64,000 bases of DNA from Sorghum bicolor (taxonomy: Eukaryota; Streptophyta; Magnoliopsida; Poales; Poaceae). This document shows positions 33,580-45,219 of this stretch, one piece after another. Where the stretch lies: the NCBI RefSeq assembly GCF_000003195.3, contig NC_012870.2:26060202-26124201 (forward strand), in the 5' to 3' direction. The translations under genes and the position numbers were made by a program. Position 1 is the stretch's first letter. Each line of letters begins with the position of its first letter. Under the pieces are notes generated by a model that was not told the DNA's origin, searched no databases, and saw nothing but the letters and a program-made list of their open reading frames with translations.

Positions 33580-34569
33580 CACCAGTACAAAAGAGTACAA
33601 CACCGACGCCCCCTTTTTATACTACAGGCGCTTGTAGTTATCACGCGCCTGTGGTGTAAAAAGGGCGGTGTCAGAACTACGAACCGTCTGTGAAGATGTA
33701 TTTTCACAGATGGTTTTCTAACTGAAACCGCTTGTAGAAATCATGCATTTCTACAGGCGGTTGTCCTAAGGAACCGCCACTAAAAATTATATTTCTACAG
33801 GCGGATTTCCTAACAAAACCGCCTGTAGAAATCATGCATTTCTACAGGCGGTTCTCCTAAGAAACCGCCTGTAAAAATCATATTTCTATAGGCGGTTTCT
33901 TAAGAAAGCCGCCTGTAGAAATAATTTGAAATTAATTTTTTTGAGTTTTTCAAATGATCTTGTTTGAAAAAACTGTCAAAATGAAAGTTGTAGATTTGAA
34001 AAGTTATGAAACTTTGTAGTTGATAATTTTTTCATTTGACATTATCTTGTCGTTGAAAACTACGTTTAAATTTCTTAAATTTGAAATTCAAATTTTGTAA
34101 ATGACCTCGGATGGAAAAACTTCCAATATAAAAGTTGTAGATCTTAAAAAGTTATGAAACTTTGTAGTTGACAACTTTTGCATTGGAATCCGTTTAGAGC
34201 CTCAAATAATCAATATATGCTCGGTTTGGGATAATATGTGGGAACTAAACTCTAATATAGATACAAGTGAGTGATAGGTGGTGTGGTAGAGGAGGCTACG
34301 CGCAAGAGCAAGGTCTCAGGTTCGAATCCCACCGGCCGCGAAACACGCGATTTTACGCGAAAAAAAGCGCGAATACCCAATGGGCCTTTCCTAAAAAAAA
34401 AATCTTTTATTCTATTTTTAAAAATCGATTTTGTATTTTCTGTAAAAACATTTCTACAGGCGGTTCAGTTAATTGGTCCATTTCTACTGGCCTCCAGTAC
34501 GGGCGGTGCTGAAAAACACCAGTAGAAATAGGTTTCCAGCCGCCTGTACAGCATGTCTCTGTACTAGTG
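33580..34569. mobile_element. Non-autonomous CACTA (En/Spm-type) element, 990 bp
   Basis: The right end reads, in reverse complement, CACTAGTACAGAGACATG. The left end is CACCAGTACAAAAGAG (one substitution in the CACTA motif). Target duplications of GAT flank both sides (33577-33579 and 34570-34572). Subterminal arrays of tttctacaggcggtt and its inverse fill 33680-33930 and recur near 34450, as expected for transposase-binding repeats of this superfamily. No transposase is encoded. Internally there are two palindromic aaagttgtaga...tttgtagttgacaactttt modules (33980-34040, 34130-34180) and a tRNA-like B-box segment near 34318. Confidence 0.9.
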
Positions 34570-34572
34570 GAT

Positions 34573-35387
34573 AATCTAGTTATAGGCATGCAAGTTTTGG
34601 TTTCTGGATTTTCTTCAACTGTATATTATTAGTCATGTTTATGCTAATTTAGGTAGAGCTGTGGAATGCACAGAGGAAATAAATTAACATTTTTATTCCT
34701 GCACACAGAAATTAGTCGTGTTTTACCCTTTTTTATTTATGTAAATTCTAGCTCTTGAGACTTCTCACTGATAACTCAAGGCTCAACAACATCGTGAGCG
34801 ACAAAGGTTTGTACAAACTCTGGAAGGGGTTTCACCCAAACATGGTACTCACCCGGTTCGTTCACCCAAACATAACCAGATCGATTATGCTAGCTGCTGG
34901 ATTACAAATTCGTGGGATAGACATGACACCGCTACACACCAAGTGGTCATGTAGTAAACCTCACCTATTAACATACCGCATGCCGCGAGATCCATAGAGG
35001 ACGATAGTCTTCAAAACCACCGAGTCCGTCTCCAGCAGCTGTATGCATGCGCGATATGCCATAATCTGTCGCCTCTTGCAACGCCTTGGCTGGCTCAAGT
35101 TGCTGCTTCTGACGAGATAGCATCAGGAACTGACCCCAGGGTTTCCGGCACGCCACTGAGTCCTTCTCCAGCAGCACTAGTTGACAGTGCTATCAGAGAT
35201 AGCATCATGGTCTCTGATAACAAAACCCCTGCTGCTTCCCTGTAACATATCCGGGACGAACGAACCTGCCATATTTATCTTCAGCTGATCCTGCGGTGGA
35301 GCTGTCCACTCCATATTGGCTGGGGTTCAGTTTGCCTTTTGTATCGTTCTCCTCTCCTTCCCACTCAGATCCCCAATTATTCTTAGC
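34573..35387. other. Intergenic DNA, no gene seen
   Basis: Short open frames only, none with recognisable domains. Pieces around 35010-35220 contain paired phrases (tctccagcagc, gagatagcatca) suggesting a small local duplication, but nothing assignable. Confidence 0.4.
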
Positions 35388-35662
35388 CAGGGATGAAAAC
35401 GGTACGGATATTTTCCGACCGTATTCAAGACCGAATTCATTTAGAAGGGTTCAGATTTGTTCGTACCAAGTCTGAATATTCAACATCCGATACTATATCC
35501 GTATCCAAATACTTAAATTGTATATTTATGATGTCGACATCCAATCATATCTTATCCGACATGATTGACATTATCCGTACTCGAATCTGAATCCGACCAA
35601 AAATATAAAAACAAATATAATATTAGTGATATCTGTCCATATCCGATCCGTTTTCATCCCTG
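35388..35662. mobile_element. hAT-type MITE, 275 bp
   Basis: The terminal inverted repeats CAGGGATGAAAACGG are perfect over 15 bp and continue (CGGATAT) after two mismatches. The flanks are ttcttagc (35380-35387) and ttcttacc (35663-35670), an 8-bp target duplication with one mismatch, diagnostic of the hAT superfamily. The body repeats ccgatccg/tatccg-type motifs and is non-coding. Confidence 0.9.
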
Positions 35663-35780
35663 TTCTTACCACATCTCCGGCTGCTACTTCTTGCCCCGAT
35701 CGACTGCACCATCTCGCCCCTGTCAGCTTTGTTTCTGACGTACAGTACATTCCACCATTTCCAAAGAAGAAGCACCGTTT

Positions 35781-36020
35781 TCAGGCCCTGAAAACCAAAA
35801 AGTTTTCAAGATTCTCCAGCGAAACCACCGCCATGGCCACTTCCCATGCTGATTTCTTCAGCAGTAAAATTTGACGGATCGACTCATCAAGAGACATGCT
35901 AGCCCAGCAACGTTGTTTGATAAGCTTGCACTTGAGGAAACGTTGATGAGGCTCTCCATCCTCATCAAGCCGATAGCACATAGGACATCTAGTATCAATC
36001 TTCAATCCCCTTCTCTGCAT
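35781..36020 (-). pseudogene. LINE-type zf-RVT fragment
   Basis: A 79-codon frame beginning MQRRGLKIDTRCPMCYRLDEDGE followed by HQRFLKCKLIKQ. The Cys-x2-Cys pair, the DEDGE segment and the FLKCK motif are typical of the zinc-binding region of plant LINE reverse transcriptases (zf-RVT) and its attached RNase H-like tail. It is a short fragment without the catalytic RT domain. Confidence 0.65.
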
Positions 36021-36390
36021 GTTAGGAAATCACCATTTTTCTGTCTAATGAAGAAGAAACATAACGACGAACAGAGGTAAGGGCCTAATGGGCCTGGGCC
36101 AATTTGCGGCTGTAACTTCAGCAGGCCGCAGAGACTTGATTCATTGGGCAACTTCATCAGATTGGAGAATCACAGACCTACAAATTGAGCCCATTTGTAC
36201 GACCTGAAGTGCACATATGTTCCTTTTCTTCTTTATTACATTACAGGTGCACACGCAAATCGAGTTTCAGACCACTTTATATTTTAGTAGTAATATTTTT
36301 ATATAACTTTAGTTAAAATTCAAATCGATCCAATCCTCAAAAAGAAGAATAGTATCTTTTTAATATCGTTGTTTGATGTGGAGGCGCAAT
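36021..36390. other. Intergenic DNA, no gene seen
   Basis: No domain-bearing frame or repeat structure was found between the LINE fragment and the outer CACTA element. Confidence 0.4.
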
Positions 36391-36770
36391 TCTCACTACT
36401 ACTAAAAAAATATTTTGTGAGACGTTTGGAAGTGGGTCTCTAAGGCGGTTAGGCGTTCCATAAATTGGTTTTGCGAGGCAGTTTATTGTAACCATCACGG
36501 TTAATAAAAAATGTCGCCTTCTAAAATCTATTAGCCGAGGCAAGCTTTATAAAAGACCCACCTCCAAAAATACATGTATTTTTTTTAGACGAGCCACTAT
36601 AAGAACCGCCTCTGTTAATATGGCCGAGGCCCATCAAAAGCCTATAACGACCCACCTTTGTTAGGGTTTCACTCCTCACCCTCACTTTCTCTCTCCCAAC
36701 CCAGCAACCGTAGCCCATCTCTCTTGCACCCCCTCTCCCTCCCACTCTCACTCACTCAGGCGCTGCACTC

Positions 36771-36894
36771 CCTCCCCTCTCCATCTTCCTTCCACCATGC
36801 CCCCTCCTCTCTCCTCTCCTACACGCGTAGTGTCCCTCCCCTCTCCATCTTTCTCCCACCATGCCCCCTCCTCTCTCCTCTCCTACACATGTGG
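36771..36894. repeat. 62-bp tandem duplication
   Basis: Two adjacent near-identical units beginning tcccctctccatctt and ending ctctcctacac, separated by the short differences acgcgtagtg and acatgtggtg. They lie in GC-rich DNA of the outer CACTA element. Whether the surrounding GC-rich segment (36660-37143) is a captured gene fragment I cannot tell. Confidence 0.75.
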
Positions 36895-37143
36895 TGTCTT
36901 GGCGGCGGGTGTTGGGTGGCGTGCAAGCGTAGGAGGCAGTTCCCCGACGGCGGCACGTGGTGGTGGCAAGCACAGGGGCCCGCTTCCCGACGACGAAGCA
37001 CGGTGGTGGTCCCTCTTCCACAGCGCTTGTGGCTCTCTCTTCCTCGAGGTGGCGGCGCACTATGGGGGCCCCATGGCAGTGGATCCAGGCAGACTATGCC
37101 CCGAGGCGGCGGATCCAGCGTGGGTGTGCTCCCGGTGGCATAT

Positions 37144-38171
37144 TGTCGGTGTTTTTCCCCCCGGGGGCTCACACCAACTAGTGAATTTGTATGCGTGCTT
37201 CCGTTTCCAGATGGTGATGCAAAAAGACACAAAGATTTATCCTGGTTCGGGCAAGAGAAGGCCCTACGTCCAGCGGACGAGGGAGAGTTTGTATTATTTT
37301 GCACCTAAGTGCTTGTACAGGGGTGAATACAAGTGTGGTATGGCTGGTGTGTTGTGTGGTGTTGCCCTCCTCTGTATCTCTTCCCGGGCCTCCCCTTTTA
37401 TAGTTCCAAGGAGAAGCCTAGGGTACAAGTATAGGCGTCAGAGTAGGGGTCGATAGAGGTATGGCGCGCTGGCCTACTCGAGGTCTCCGTACCGGCGTGG
37501 TCTCGAGCCGTCCCGTCCTGGCGGCTTGATGATGATTACGCGTGCCCCTGTATCCCGCTCTGTGCGCCATCTTGGGCTGGTTTATCTGTCGCACGCCTGT
37601 ACGTTATGGCGACAGATACGTCGGAGTGGTCGTGGTGCTGTCTTTCGATGCCCAACCCTTCCCCAGGAAGGAAACGTGTCTGGTCGAGGGTCGGGCGCCG
37701 TGTAACGCCCTGCCAGCCAGAGTGCTGACTTTGGACGTCTCGAGGGGGTCTTGATTAGATGTTTCGTCCCCGCTTCCTGCGTCCTGACATGATCTGGATT
37801 GTTTGGTGGGGAAGGCTGCAAAAAGAATGACGAGACGGGTGCTTGTTCCCTATCACGCTTCCCGTGACTGGCGTGTTAGGTGAGAACGCGACAAGCGCAT
37901 TAAATGCCCTGGTTCTCGTGCCCGTGTCAGGCGGCGGGCGGTGTCCTTGCGCTCGACGCCCTCCGATTCGCTGGAGCCCGTTTCCGTATTCGACGGTAGC
38001 CTGCGCTCGAGCTCTGGTCGATTCGCAGGACGCCCTTTCCGTCTTCGAGGTCGCGGTCGTCGAGGGCCGTGCGCACAACTGGACAAGGCGTCAAATTGGG
38101 GGCCTCGATTCGTGTATGGATAATCTCAATAAGGACATCAGTTGGGGTACCCCTTACTGATATCCTCGAGA
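37144..38171 (-). repeat. Tat element 3' LTR
   Basis: In plus-strand sense it begins TGTCGGTGTTTTTCCCCCC and ends near tatcctcgaga, where the terminal CA has mutated. The minus-strand polypurine tract CTCGGGGGCTAC (38172-38184) follows directly. It matches the 5' LTR across its length. Confidence 0.88.
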
Positions 38172-39079
38172 GTAGCCCCCGAGTCTCCATTTGAGCACTG
38201 GCGCTCGAGTGGAGGCTACATTTTATGATCGAGGTTCCGTGGGGGCGTGCGAGCGACCCCGCGGGGGTAGCCCCCGAGCCCTTGGAGGAGTTTTTGACTT
38301 CTTCGAGGGTTATATCGCCTAATGTGCAGAAACGCTGTCGACACCTGTGGTGGAAGGTTCTGTTTGGCTTGTCTGCGCAGGGGTTTCGACGTACCCTCGA
38401 TAGAGCGAGCGTCATCCCCCCAGATTGAGCTCCTAACGGGTAAACCAAGTGAGAACCTGTGCCCCTTTCGAGGGGGTCAGCTGCAGCCTGGAGGCGTTCT
38501 CATAAAGCGAGGTCGACGTGGTCGGGGATGCTGGTCTCGTTTGATAGAGTCCAGTGGCTCGATGCCTCCCGTCTGGGGATTCCTCTCGACTGTCTCGACC
38601 CTACCTTGGACATCCCCAGCGAGTTCTCGAGGCGGGCCTCGATTCTCGGCCACTCATCGGGCATCCCTGGCTCTGGTGCTCGAGATCGGCTGTCGAACCC
38701 CTTCGATGGGTCAGCCCGTGACCTCTCGAGACTTTCATGGTACGCACCTTGGCTTACAAGGGAAGGAAGAGGCCGTGGCGGTTCACCTTTCTGCCCGTTG
38801 GGCGCGCCTTTTTAGGTAGGAGCCGTTGCGACACTGTGTTGGCGCAGAATCCGTAGCGCCCTGTCTGTGAGGAGGAAAAAGATCATTAGGCGGCATATTT
38901 ATGGGGGGAGTTACCGTGTTTATCGGATCTGTCTGTTGGTGGGTCACTGCCTATAAGTATTCCGTGCCCCAGTTGTCGTTCTCCCTTCCGCTTTCTGCCT
39001 CCATTCTTGCCTTAGCTCCCTTGCCATTTCACGCGCGCGCCCTCGTGTAGCAGCGAACTCGCCTTCCTTCCACCCAAAG
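38172..39079 (-). other. Tat element polypurine tract and 3' non-coding region
   Basis: Starts with the polypurine tract (gtagcccccgag on the plus strand); a second similar tract occurs near 38266. The rest is GC-rich with short frames lacking domains. On the plus strand a TATAAGT at 38952-38958 lies about 125 bp before the start codon of the antisense gene and is a plausible promoter element for it. Confidence 0.6.
38952..38958 (+). promoter_or_regulatory. Candidate TATA box of the antisense gene
   Basis: TATAAGT within gcctataagtattcc, followed by a C/T-rich leader and an ATG at 39080. Spacing and composition fit a plant core promoter, but no transcript evidence is available here. Confidence 0.4.
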
Positions 39080-42000
39080 ATGCCTGTGACGCTTGTCGCC
39101 GCCGACGACTGGCGCTCGTCGTCGTCAAGGAGCGCCGGTTGCTGGAGCTTGAGAGGGAGGGACTTCTGCTCCCCCGCACTTCATCGTCGCGGCCGGAGTG
39201 GATTGCGCCGGCAGCGGACCACCGGGAGCCCAAGCCACCCACAAGCTACGTGGTCTCTTTCGCCAAGTTCCACCGCCACGGCCTGGGCGCTCCTCCGAGC
39301 CGCTTCATGCGGGCACTCTGCCACCATTACGGGGTGGAGCTCCAGCACTTCTCCCCAAATGCCATCACCGTCGCGGCGGTCTTTGCCGCGGTGTGTGAGG
39401 GCTATTTGGGGATGATGCCCCACTGGGACCTGTGGCTCCACCTCTACAGGGGCGAGATCTTCAACGCCCCCACCGGGACCACAGGCGTGAGGAAACCCAT
39501 ACGGGCGGGGTGCCTCAACCTCGTGCTGAAGACGGGGAAGACGGAGAGGCCACGCGAGTACATCCCGGTGGGATTGTCATCGAACCACGCCGGATGGGAC
39601 TCCCAGTGGTTCTACCTGTGGAACGACAATGATTTCCTTCCTGCCTACATCGGCTGCCTAATCACGGAGCGCCTGGAGAACTGGACGTACGACGTCGTCC
39701 AAGTTCATCAGTCGTGGCTCGACCCCCTCCTCGACGCCTTGAAGAAACTACGTATGGAGGGTCTGTCTGCCGCTCTCGTACACTCGGCTGTCCATCATCG
39801 GAGGATTCTCCCGTTGATGTCTCGACCGCTGAGGATGGATGAGATGGGTCCCGGCGTTTCGTCCCGGGACCTCGAGGCGTGTCGAATGTCCAACGAGGCC
39901 CCGGCGGACGACGAGGTCGCGGCCTGGGTCAGGGCGGCCGTCGCCGGTGACTTCCAGCCGGAGCACGTTAACGGCTTCCCCATGAGGCCTGATGTGGGCT
40001 CAATCGACCTGGTAAGTTTTTTCCTTGCGTATGGCTTTGATTCTGGATTTCATTCGATCCCCTTTTTAAGCCTGTCTTTGCTCTCGCAGGGGCCGATCGA
40101 TGTTCGGTCCTCGAGGCATCCAGTAAAGGAGGATGGGGTCGACCTTGACAAGCGGCGTCAATCCGCAGAAAAGCAGAAGTCCACAAAGGACTCAGAAAAG
40201 AAAGAAAAGAAGAAAAAGAATCTCGACCGCCAATCGTTAGAGGTGCGTCGAGCCAAGTCTAGGCAAAGGGGGTAGCCTGAAGAAGAATCCCCCAGTGAGG
40301 ACGACGGCGGCGACGGCGACGACGACAGCGACGATTCCGAGGGGATGGCGTCTCGCCTCGACCGGATCCTTGAGGGTCCACCTCGAGGCGACGTCGACGC
40401 CCCGCCGATGGGAGCGCCAAAAGAGCGGCCAGGCGGATCTCACCGCTCCCGGGCTGACACCCCTCCCATGCCTGCGCCAAGTCGGGCCGTCCCGCACCTT
40501 CAACCTCCCCCCGCACCAAAGGCGAGTGGCCGGGCTAAGCCCCAGGCGACGGGGCCGTTGACCCGTGGCCACGCCGCAGCCTCCGGAAAGGGAGAAATCG
40601 GCCGCAGGAGCGCTAGCCCCGGCGCTCGCCAGGCGGGAGATGCTGAACCAAGGCCTACGCCTGCTCGTGAGGGGCCTAGAGCCTCGACACGGGGCGGTTC
40701 GAGACCTGTCGGTCGAGGCACCGGCAGGCGGGCCATTCTCCCTGTGGGGTAAGGTCTTCGACGTTGTGGCTCTCATCCTCCTATTTCTTTGCGTTTTCTC
40801 GTATAACGGTCTCCCTTATGCCCATTTCTCTTTCCTCAGGTTGAAGCGGACGCTTGAGCAGGCCCAGCCTTTAATGGCGAAAAGGCTTAAAGTGGGCGCG
40901 GCCTCTAGAGATTCGGGTTAGTGGCTTATTCCCATTGTTATGGGAGTTATGTCATTCTGGTGACGACTGACCTTTGCTTATGTGTGTATTACAGGCACCT
41001 CCGACCCTCGACCGCCGACTGGTGCTGAGAGCGCCCCGCCCCATCCCCCGGTGGGTGAGTCTGCCCCGTTGTCGCCAAAGCGGGTCGGGGCGCCTCACCC
41101 GCAAGGGCAGGAGGGAGCCCCCGAGCCTCCCCGATCGGGGGTTGAGGCCGATCCTATCACTATAAGTGACGGGTCAGGCGGCGATGGGTCTTCGAGGGAC
41201 ACCTATCCTATGGACGAGGAGGTCGAGGACTTTCCCGCCGCGAGGCGGACGCCTTGGCCCATCGGGCTCCACTCTGTCGAAGAGCGGAGGAGGAAAGGGG
41301 AAAGAGAGCGCGAGCAGAAGACGCAGCAACAGCCGCAGGAGGAACAGCAGCTGCAGCCGAAGCGAGGAGAAGTGGGGCAGCCGTCAGCAGGTCCCCAGCT
41401 CGAGGAGCAGCTGGAGCAGGACCGTCGCCAGGAGCCGCAGGAGCCCCAGGAGCTGCAACAGCAGAGGGGCCAGCAGTTGGAGGAACCGCTCGAGCCTCCT
41501 CCTCACAGTCCGCCCCAACCAGTACCACCGGCGCCACAAGAGCCCGAGAACCAGGAGGAGGGTCTGCCAGTTTTCGGTCCTCCGACCCCGGCGTGGCTTC
41601 GTCCAGGGGCGCCTGCCTCGATCCCAGCAGAGTCGGGGCGGGCGGACGGTGTGGTGGCGCTCGCCTGCATGATGCGTACCCCCGTCGACCCCGAGTCCAA
41701 GATCAGGAGGACGATCTACGGCATGTACGGGATCGCCCCGGGATTCCTCTAGGAGCGTCGGTCGTGGGAGGACCGTATTCCCGCCGAGGAGGACGAGGCT
41801 GGAACATCGGGCGGTGGTGGAGGCAGCGAAACCGGGACCTGGAAGACGGTGGATGACGACGGGCGGTTCCCTTCCCTCGTCGACTTGTTCCTGCGCCACG
41901 GGGGGTCACTCGAGACCGTCGAGGAGCTCATTCACGGCGTCAAGGCGCGGGCCGACCAGGAGATGGAGAATTGGTGCCCCGACCGGATCCACATCCGGGC

Positions 42001-43442
42001 TTCCACCGATCTGTCTGAGCCCAATATCTTTCTGGACGATCGGAAGGAGGCCAAGAAGTGGGAGCACGTCGAGGAGCTTCGTCTCTGGATGAAGCACACG
42101 GTGGGGCTCCTGTCTGACGTTGTTAACAACGGACTCGGACCGGCCTATTTTTTAAGTATTTTCCAGTCCTTTAATCTTTATAGAACGTTAGGTTTTGTGT
42201 TCTAACTACTCGATCACTGGCTCGTAGGATCTGAAAGAGACCTCCCGCATCAAGCCGAGCTTCATTCACGCGACGAGAGGCGGCTGGGAGTAGCTCCCCA
42301 TCCTTAAGGACAAACTCCTGGAGTCGCAGGAGAAGCTCCTTAAGGCCTATAAGGAGCTCTTGGCGCTCGAGGAGGAGAAGAAGGAGAGGGAGGCTGCTCT
42401 GGTCGAGGTTCGAGAGGCCTCAAGGAAGGCAGTGGAAGAGGCTGCGCTGCTGAGGGAGCGGGCTATGACGGTCGAGGAAGCTGCGTCGAAGGCCCGGGAC
42501 GAGGCCTCTTCTTACAAGAATGCGGCTGCTGACCTAGACAAGGAGAAGGGCCTCCTCCAGACTGAACTCGCTTCCGCCCGAGAATCTTCCAGAGGATGAA
42601 GGTAGAGTGCGTGAATAGCGAGATCGCTAGGAGCGCTGCGGAGGAGGCCAAGAAGAAGGCCCTCGAGGATCTCGAGGAGGAGCGGACTCGATCCTGTAGC
42701 CTTTCTGACGACGTCGATCGTCTAAAGAGAGCGCTGCTGGAAAAAGACAGGGCCATCGCGCAAGCCGGCAAGGTGATCGAGGATCTACGTGTCGCCAACA
42801 CCGAGCTGGCGCGCTCCAACAGGGAGGTCGAGAGGGCCAACACCAACTTGGTCGGTGAGAACACGACTCTGGAGGAGAGCTTCCGCGGTACGTTTTCTAC
42901 TATCGAGTTTCTTTTCTGAGGTGCACTTGGTGTTTTTTAATTTCTTCATGTTGGTCCTTGCAGGGCTCAAAGACGAGCTGCTGGCCACCCAAGTCGAGGC
43001 CCGTTCCATCAAGACTCAACTCGAGGGGGAGGTCGCCTTGAATGGTCGTCTACGAACTGTGATAAGTGACCTCTCGGCCTCCTGGGAGCTCGAGCCTGTT
43101 GACGAGTCGAGGGAGGAGGCTCGTGGCGACGCACTCGTCGACCAGCTATGCTACCTTGGAGCTACGCTGAGGGACCGGGTGCGGGACGCTCTTCGCGTCG
43201 GAGTGAAGCAGGCGATGGTGGTAGTCTGCTCAGGCTTTTCTTACGACATGGAGGTGGTGTCCCACGGCTTCGTCACCGACATCTCCAAGACTGACGCGGA
43301 GAATGAGGAGAGACTCCACGCCTTGATCGACAACGCAGAGGTTCCTGGGGAGAGGTTGGCTAAGTTGATCGAGCCAGAGGTACTTCCTCCTGAGACTAGC
43401 TCAGGCGCGGGCGAGGATGGTGAGGGCCGAGACGCGGACTGA
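39080..43442 (+). pseudogene. Antisense extra gene of the Tat element (Transposase_28 domain, coiled coil), decayed
   Basis: A multi-exon gene on the strand opposite to gag-pol. The first exon encodes the domain known as putative gypsy-type transposon / Transposase_28 (TSYVVSFAKFHRHGLG, HYGVELQHFSPNAI, WFYLWNDNDF, near 39240-40010). A clear intron is 40012-40090 (gtaag...cag). Later exons encode low-complexity Pro/Gln/Glu sequence (about 40995-41756), then LFLRHGGSLETVEELI and MENWCPDRIHI, then a long coiled coil (42230-42890) and a closing exon from 42963. It is inactivated by a frame change near 39110, TAG at 40273, 41750 and 42291, and a frame change near 42595. Such antisense ORFs are conserved across Tat elements but their function is unknown. 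Confidence 0.85.
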
Positions 43443-43997
43443 GGCTTGTGAGCCTGCTCTGGGTGCCTGGGCCCCTTGTATAGTACTTTGCTAATTTGTC
43501 TTAAGTAATATAATGACCTTAAGTGGTTGTTAGATTTCTGTGAATGTTTATCTGTCTTTCCGCTCGAGGCTCCTTTGTTTCCTTTTGCGCCTATGTTTGT
43601 ATTCCTCGTTTGGTCTTTTGTTTAAGGCGATCTCGATTGCCTCAAGGGTGAGGAAACGAGTAGAGTTTCCCTAGCCCGGGGGCGTAGGAGTTCTCAGGCT
43701 CATCGTCTCTCGGCCCTTAAGGGGCTCGAGGTGCCTCTACTACTCGACCGTACGAGGTTTACTGATAGGAATGAAAGAACTACTTGGTTTTTTTGACACT
43801 CTTGGGGGGGCATTACCCCCCTGCTAGCCCCCGAGGGGGTATCGACTATGATGGGTCATAGTTGGTACTCCCTTCTAACGTCGAGATTTTGACTCGTGAA
43901 AAAGGTAAATTACTCAAGGGAGAGATCTTTTTCATTCATGCGTTTATTCATAAGGTCTTGGTACAAAAATGTACATGGAACATAAAGCTTTGAAATT

Positions 43998-45219
43998 CTA
44001 GGGGTAGAATCGACGTAGCTGTTCGATGTTCCATGCGTTGGTGAAGATTGCCCCTTTCTCGTCTGCTAGCTTGTATGTTCCCGGCTTCAGGACCTCGGCC
44101 ACTACGTATGGGCCTTCCCAGGGTGGAGTCAACTTGTGGCGTCTTTGATTGCTCTGCCGCCGCCGTAGGACAAGGTCGCCCACGTTCAGATCTCTCTTGC
44201 GCACGTGCTTGTCATGGTAGCGTCGAAGCTTCTGCTCGTATCTAGCGGAGTTGAGGAGGGCCATGTCTCGAGCTTCCTCGAGTTGGTCGACCACATTCTC
44301 TTGAGTCTCCTTATTTGATTGCTCGTTGTACGCTTTGAGTCGAGGGGATCCATACTCGAGGTCCGTCGGGAGCACAGCCTCAGAGCCATAGACCATGAAG
44401 AATGGGGTGTATTTTGTGGCTCTGCTTGGTGTCGTTCTTAAGCTCCATAGGACCGAAGAAAGCTCCTCGACCCATTTCTTGCCGAATTTCTTCAAGCGGT
44501 GGTAGATCCTTGGTTTGAGCCCCTACAAAATCATGCCATTGGCACGCTCGACCTGGCCGTTAGTTTGAGGGTGGGCCACTGTAGACCAGTTCACACGGAT
44601 GTGATGCCGATCGCAGAAGTCCAAGAACTTTTTGCCGGTGAACTGAGTGTCGTTATCGGTGATGATGACATTGGGGATCCCAAACCGGTGGATGATGTTG
44701 GTGAAGAAAAGGACAACCTGCTCGGAGGAGATGTTCGTGATGGGTCGAGCCTCGATCCATTTGGAGAATTTATCGATGGCTACCAACAAATGTGTGTTGT
44801 AGAGGTCCCACTAAGTCGAGCCCCCACACCGCAAACGGCCACGTGATGGGGATCATCTGGAGGGCGTGGGCAGGCAGATGCGTCTGCTTGGCGTAGAATT
44901 GGCACCCATGGCACGAGCGTACGAGCTCGATGGCATCACCTACGGCCGTTGGCCAGAAGAAGCCCTATCGGAAAGCGTTCCCTACGAGGGTCCGTGGAGC
45001 GGCATGGTGACCGCAAGCCCCCGAGTGTAGATCTTTGAGAAGTTTTCGGCCTTCTTCTATGGTGATGCAACGCTGCAAGATCCCCGTCGGGCTTCGTCGG
45101 TATAGCTCGTTGTCTTCGCCATAGATTACATATGATTTGGCCCGCCGAGCGATACGGTGGGCCTCGGATCGATCTTGTGGTAGCTCGCAGCGGATTAGGC
45201 CATCGAGGAACGGCGTGCG
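43998..45219 (-). pseudogene. Tat integrase, decayed
   Basis: From the insertion point of the Athila-like element leftward: the zinc-finger region (GACGHHAAPRTLVG, then SCHGCQFYAKQTH in frame after a stop), the core (AIDKFSKWIEARPI, IITDNDTQFTGKKF, HPQTNGQVERANG), and the C-terminal part ending GTYKLADEKGAIFTNAWNIEQLRRFYP. The Asp and Glu catalytic positions are visible. TAG at 44965 and 44523 and a frame change near 44800 inactivate it. It is the continuation of the RNase H region at 53377 across the nested insertion. Confidence 0.9.

Noticed and set aside
34267..34345. Functional tRNA gene
   Set aside because: Only B-box-like text is present; acceptor and T-stem pairings fail.
36658..37456. 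Long plus-strand frames of more than 200 codons at the junction of the outer CACTA and the Tat LTR
   Set aside because: They cross the proven element boundary at 37143/37144 and therefore cannot be a single gene; the sequence is low-complexity.
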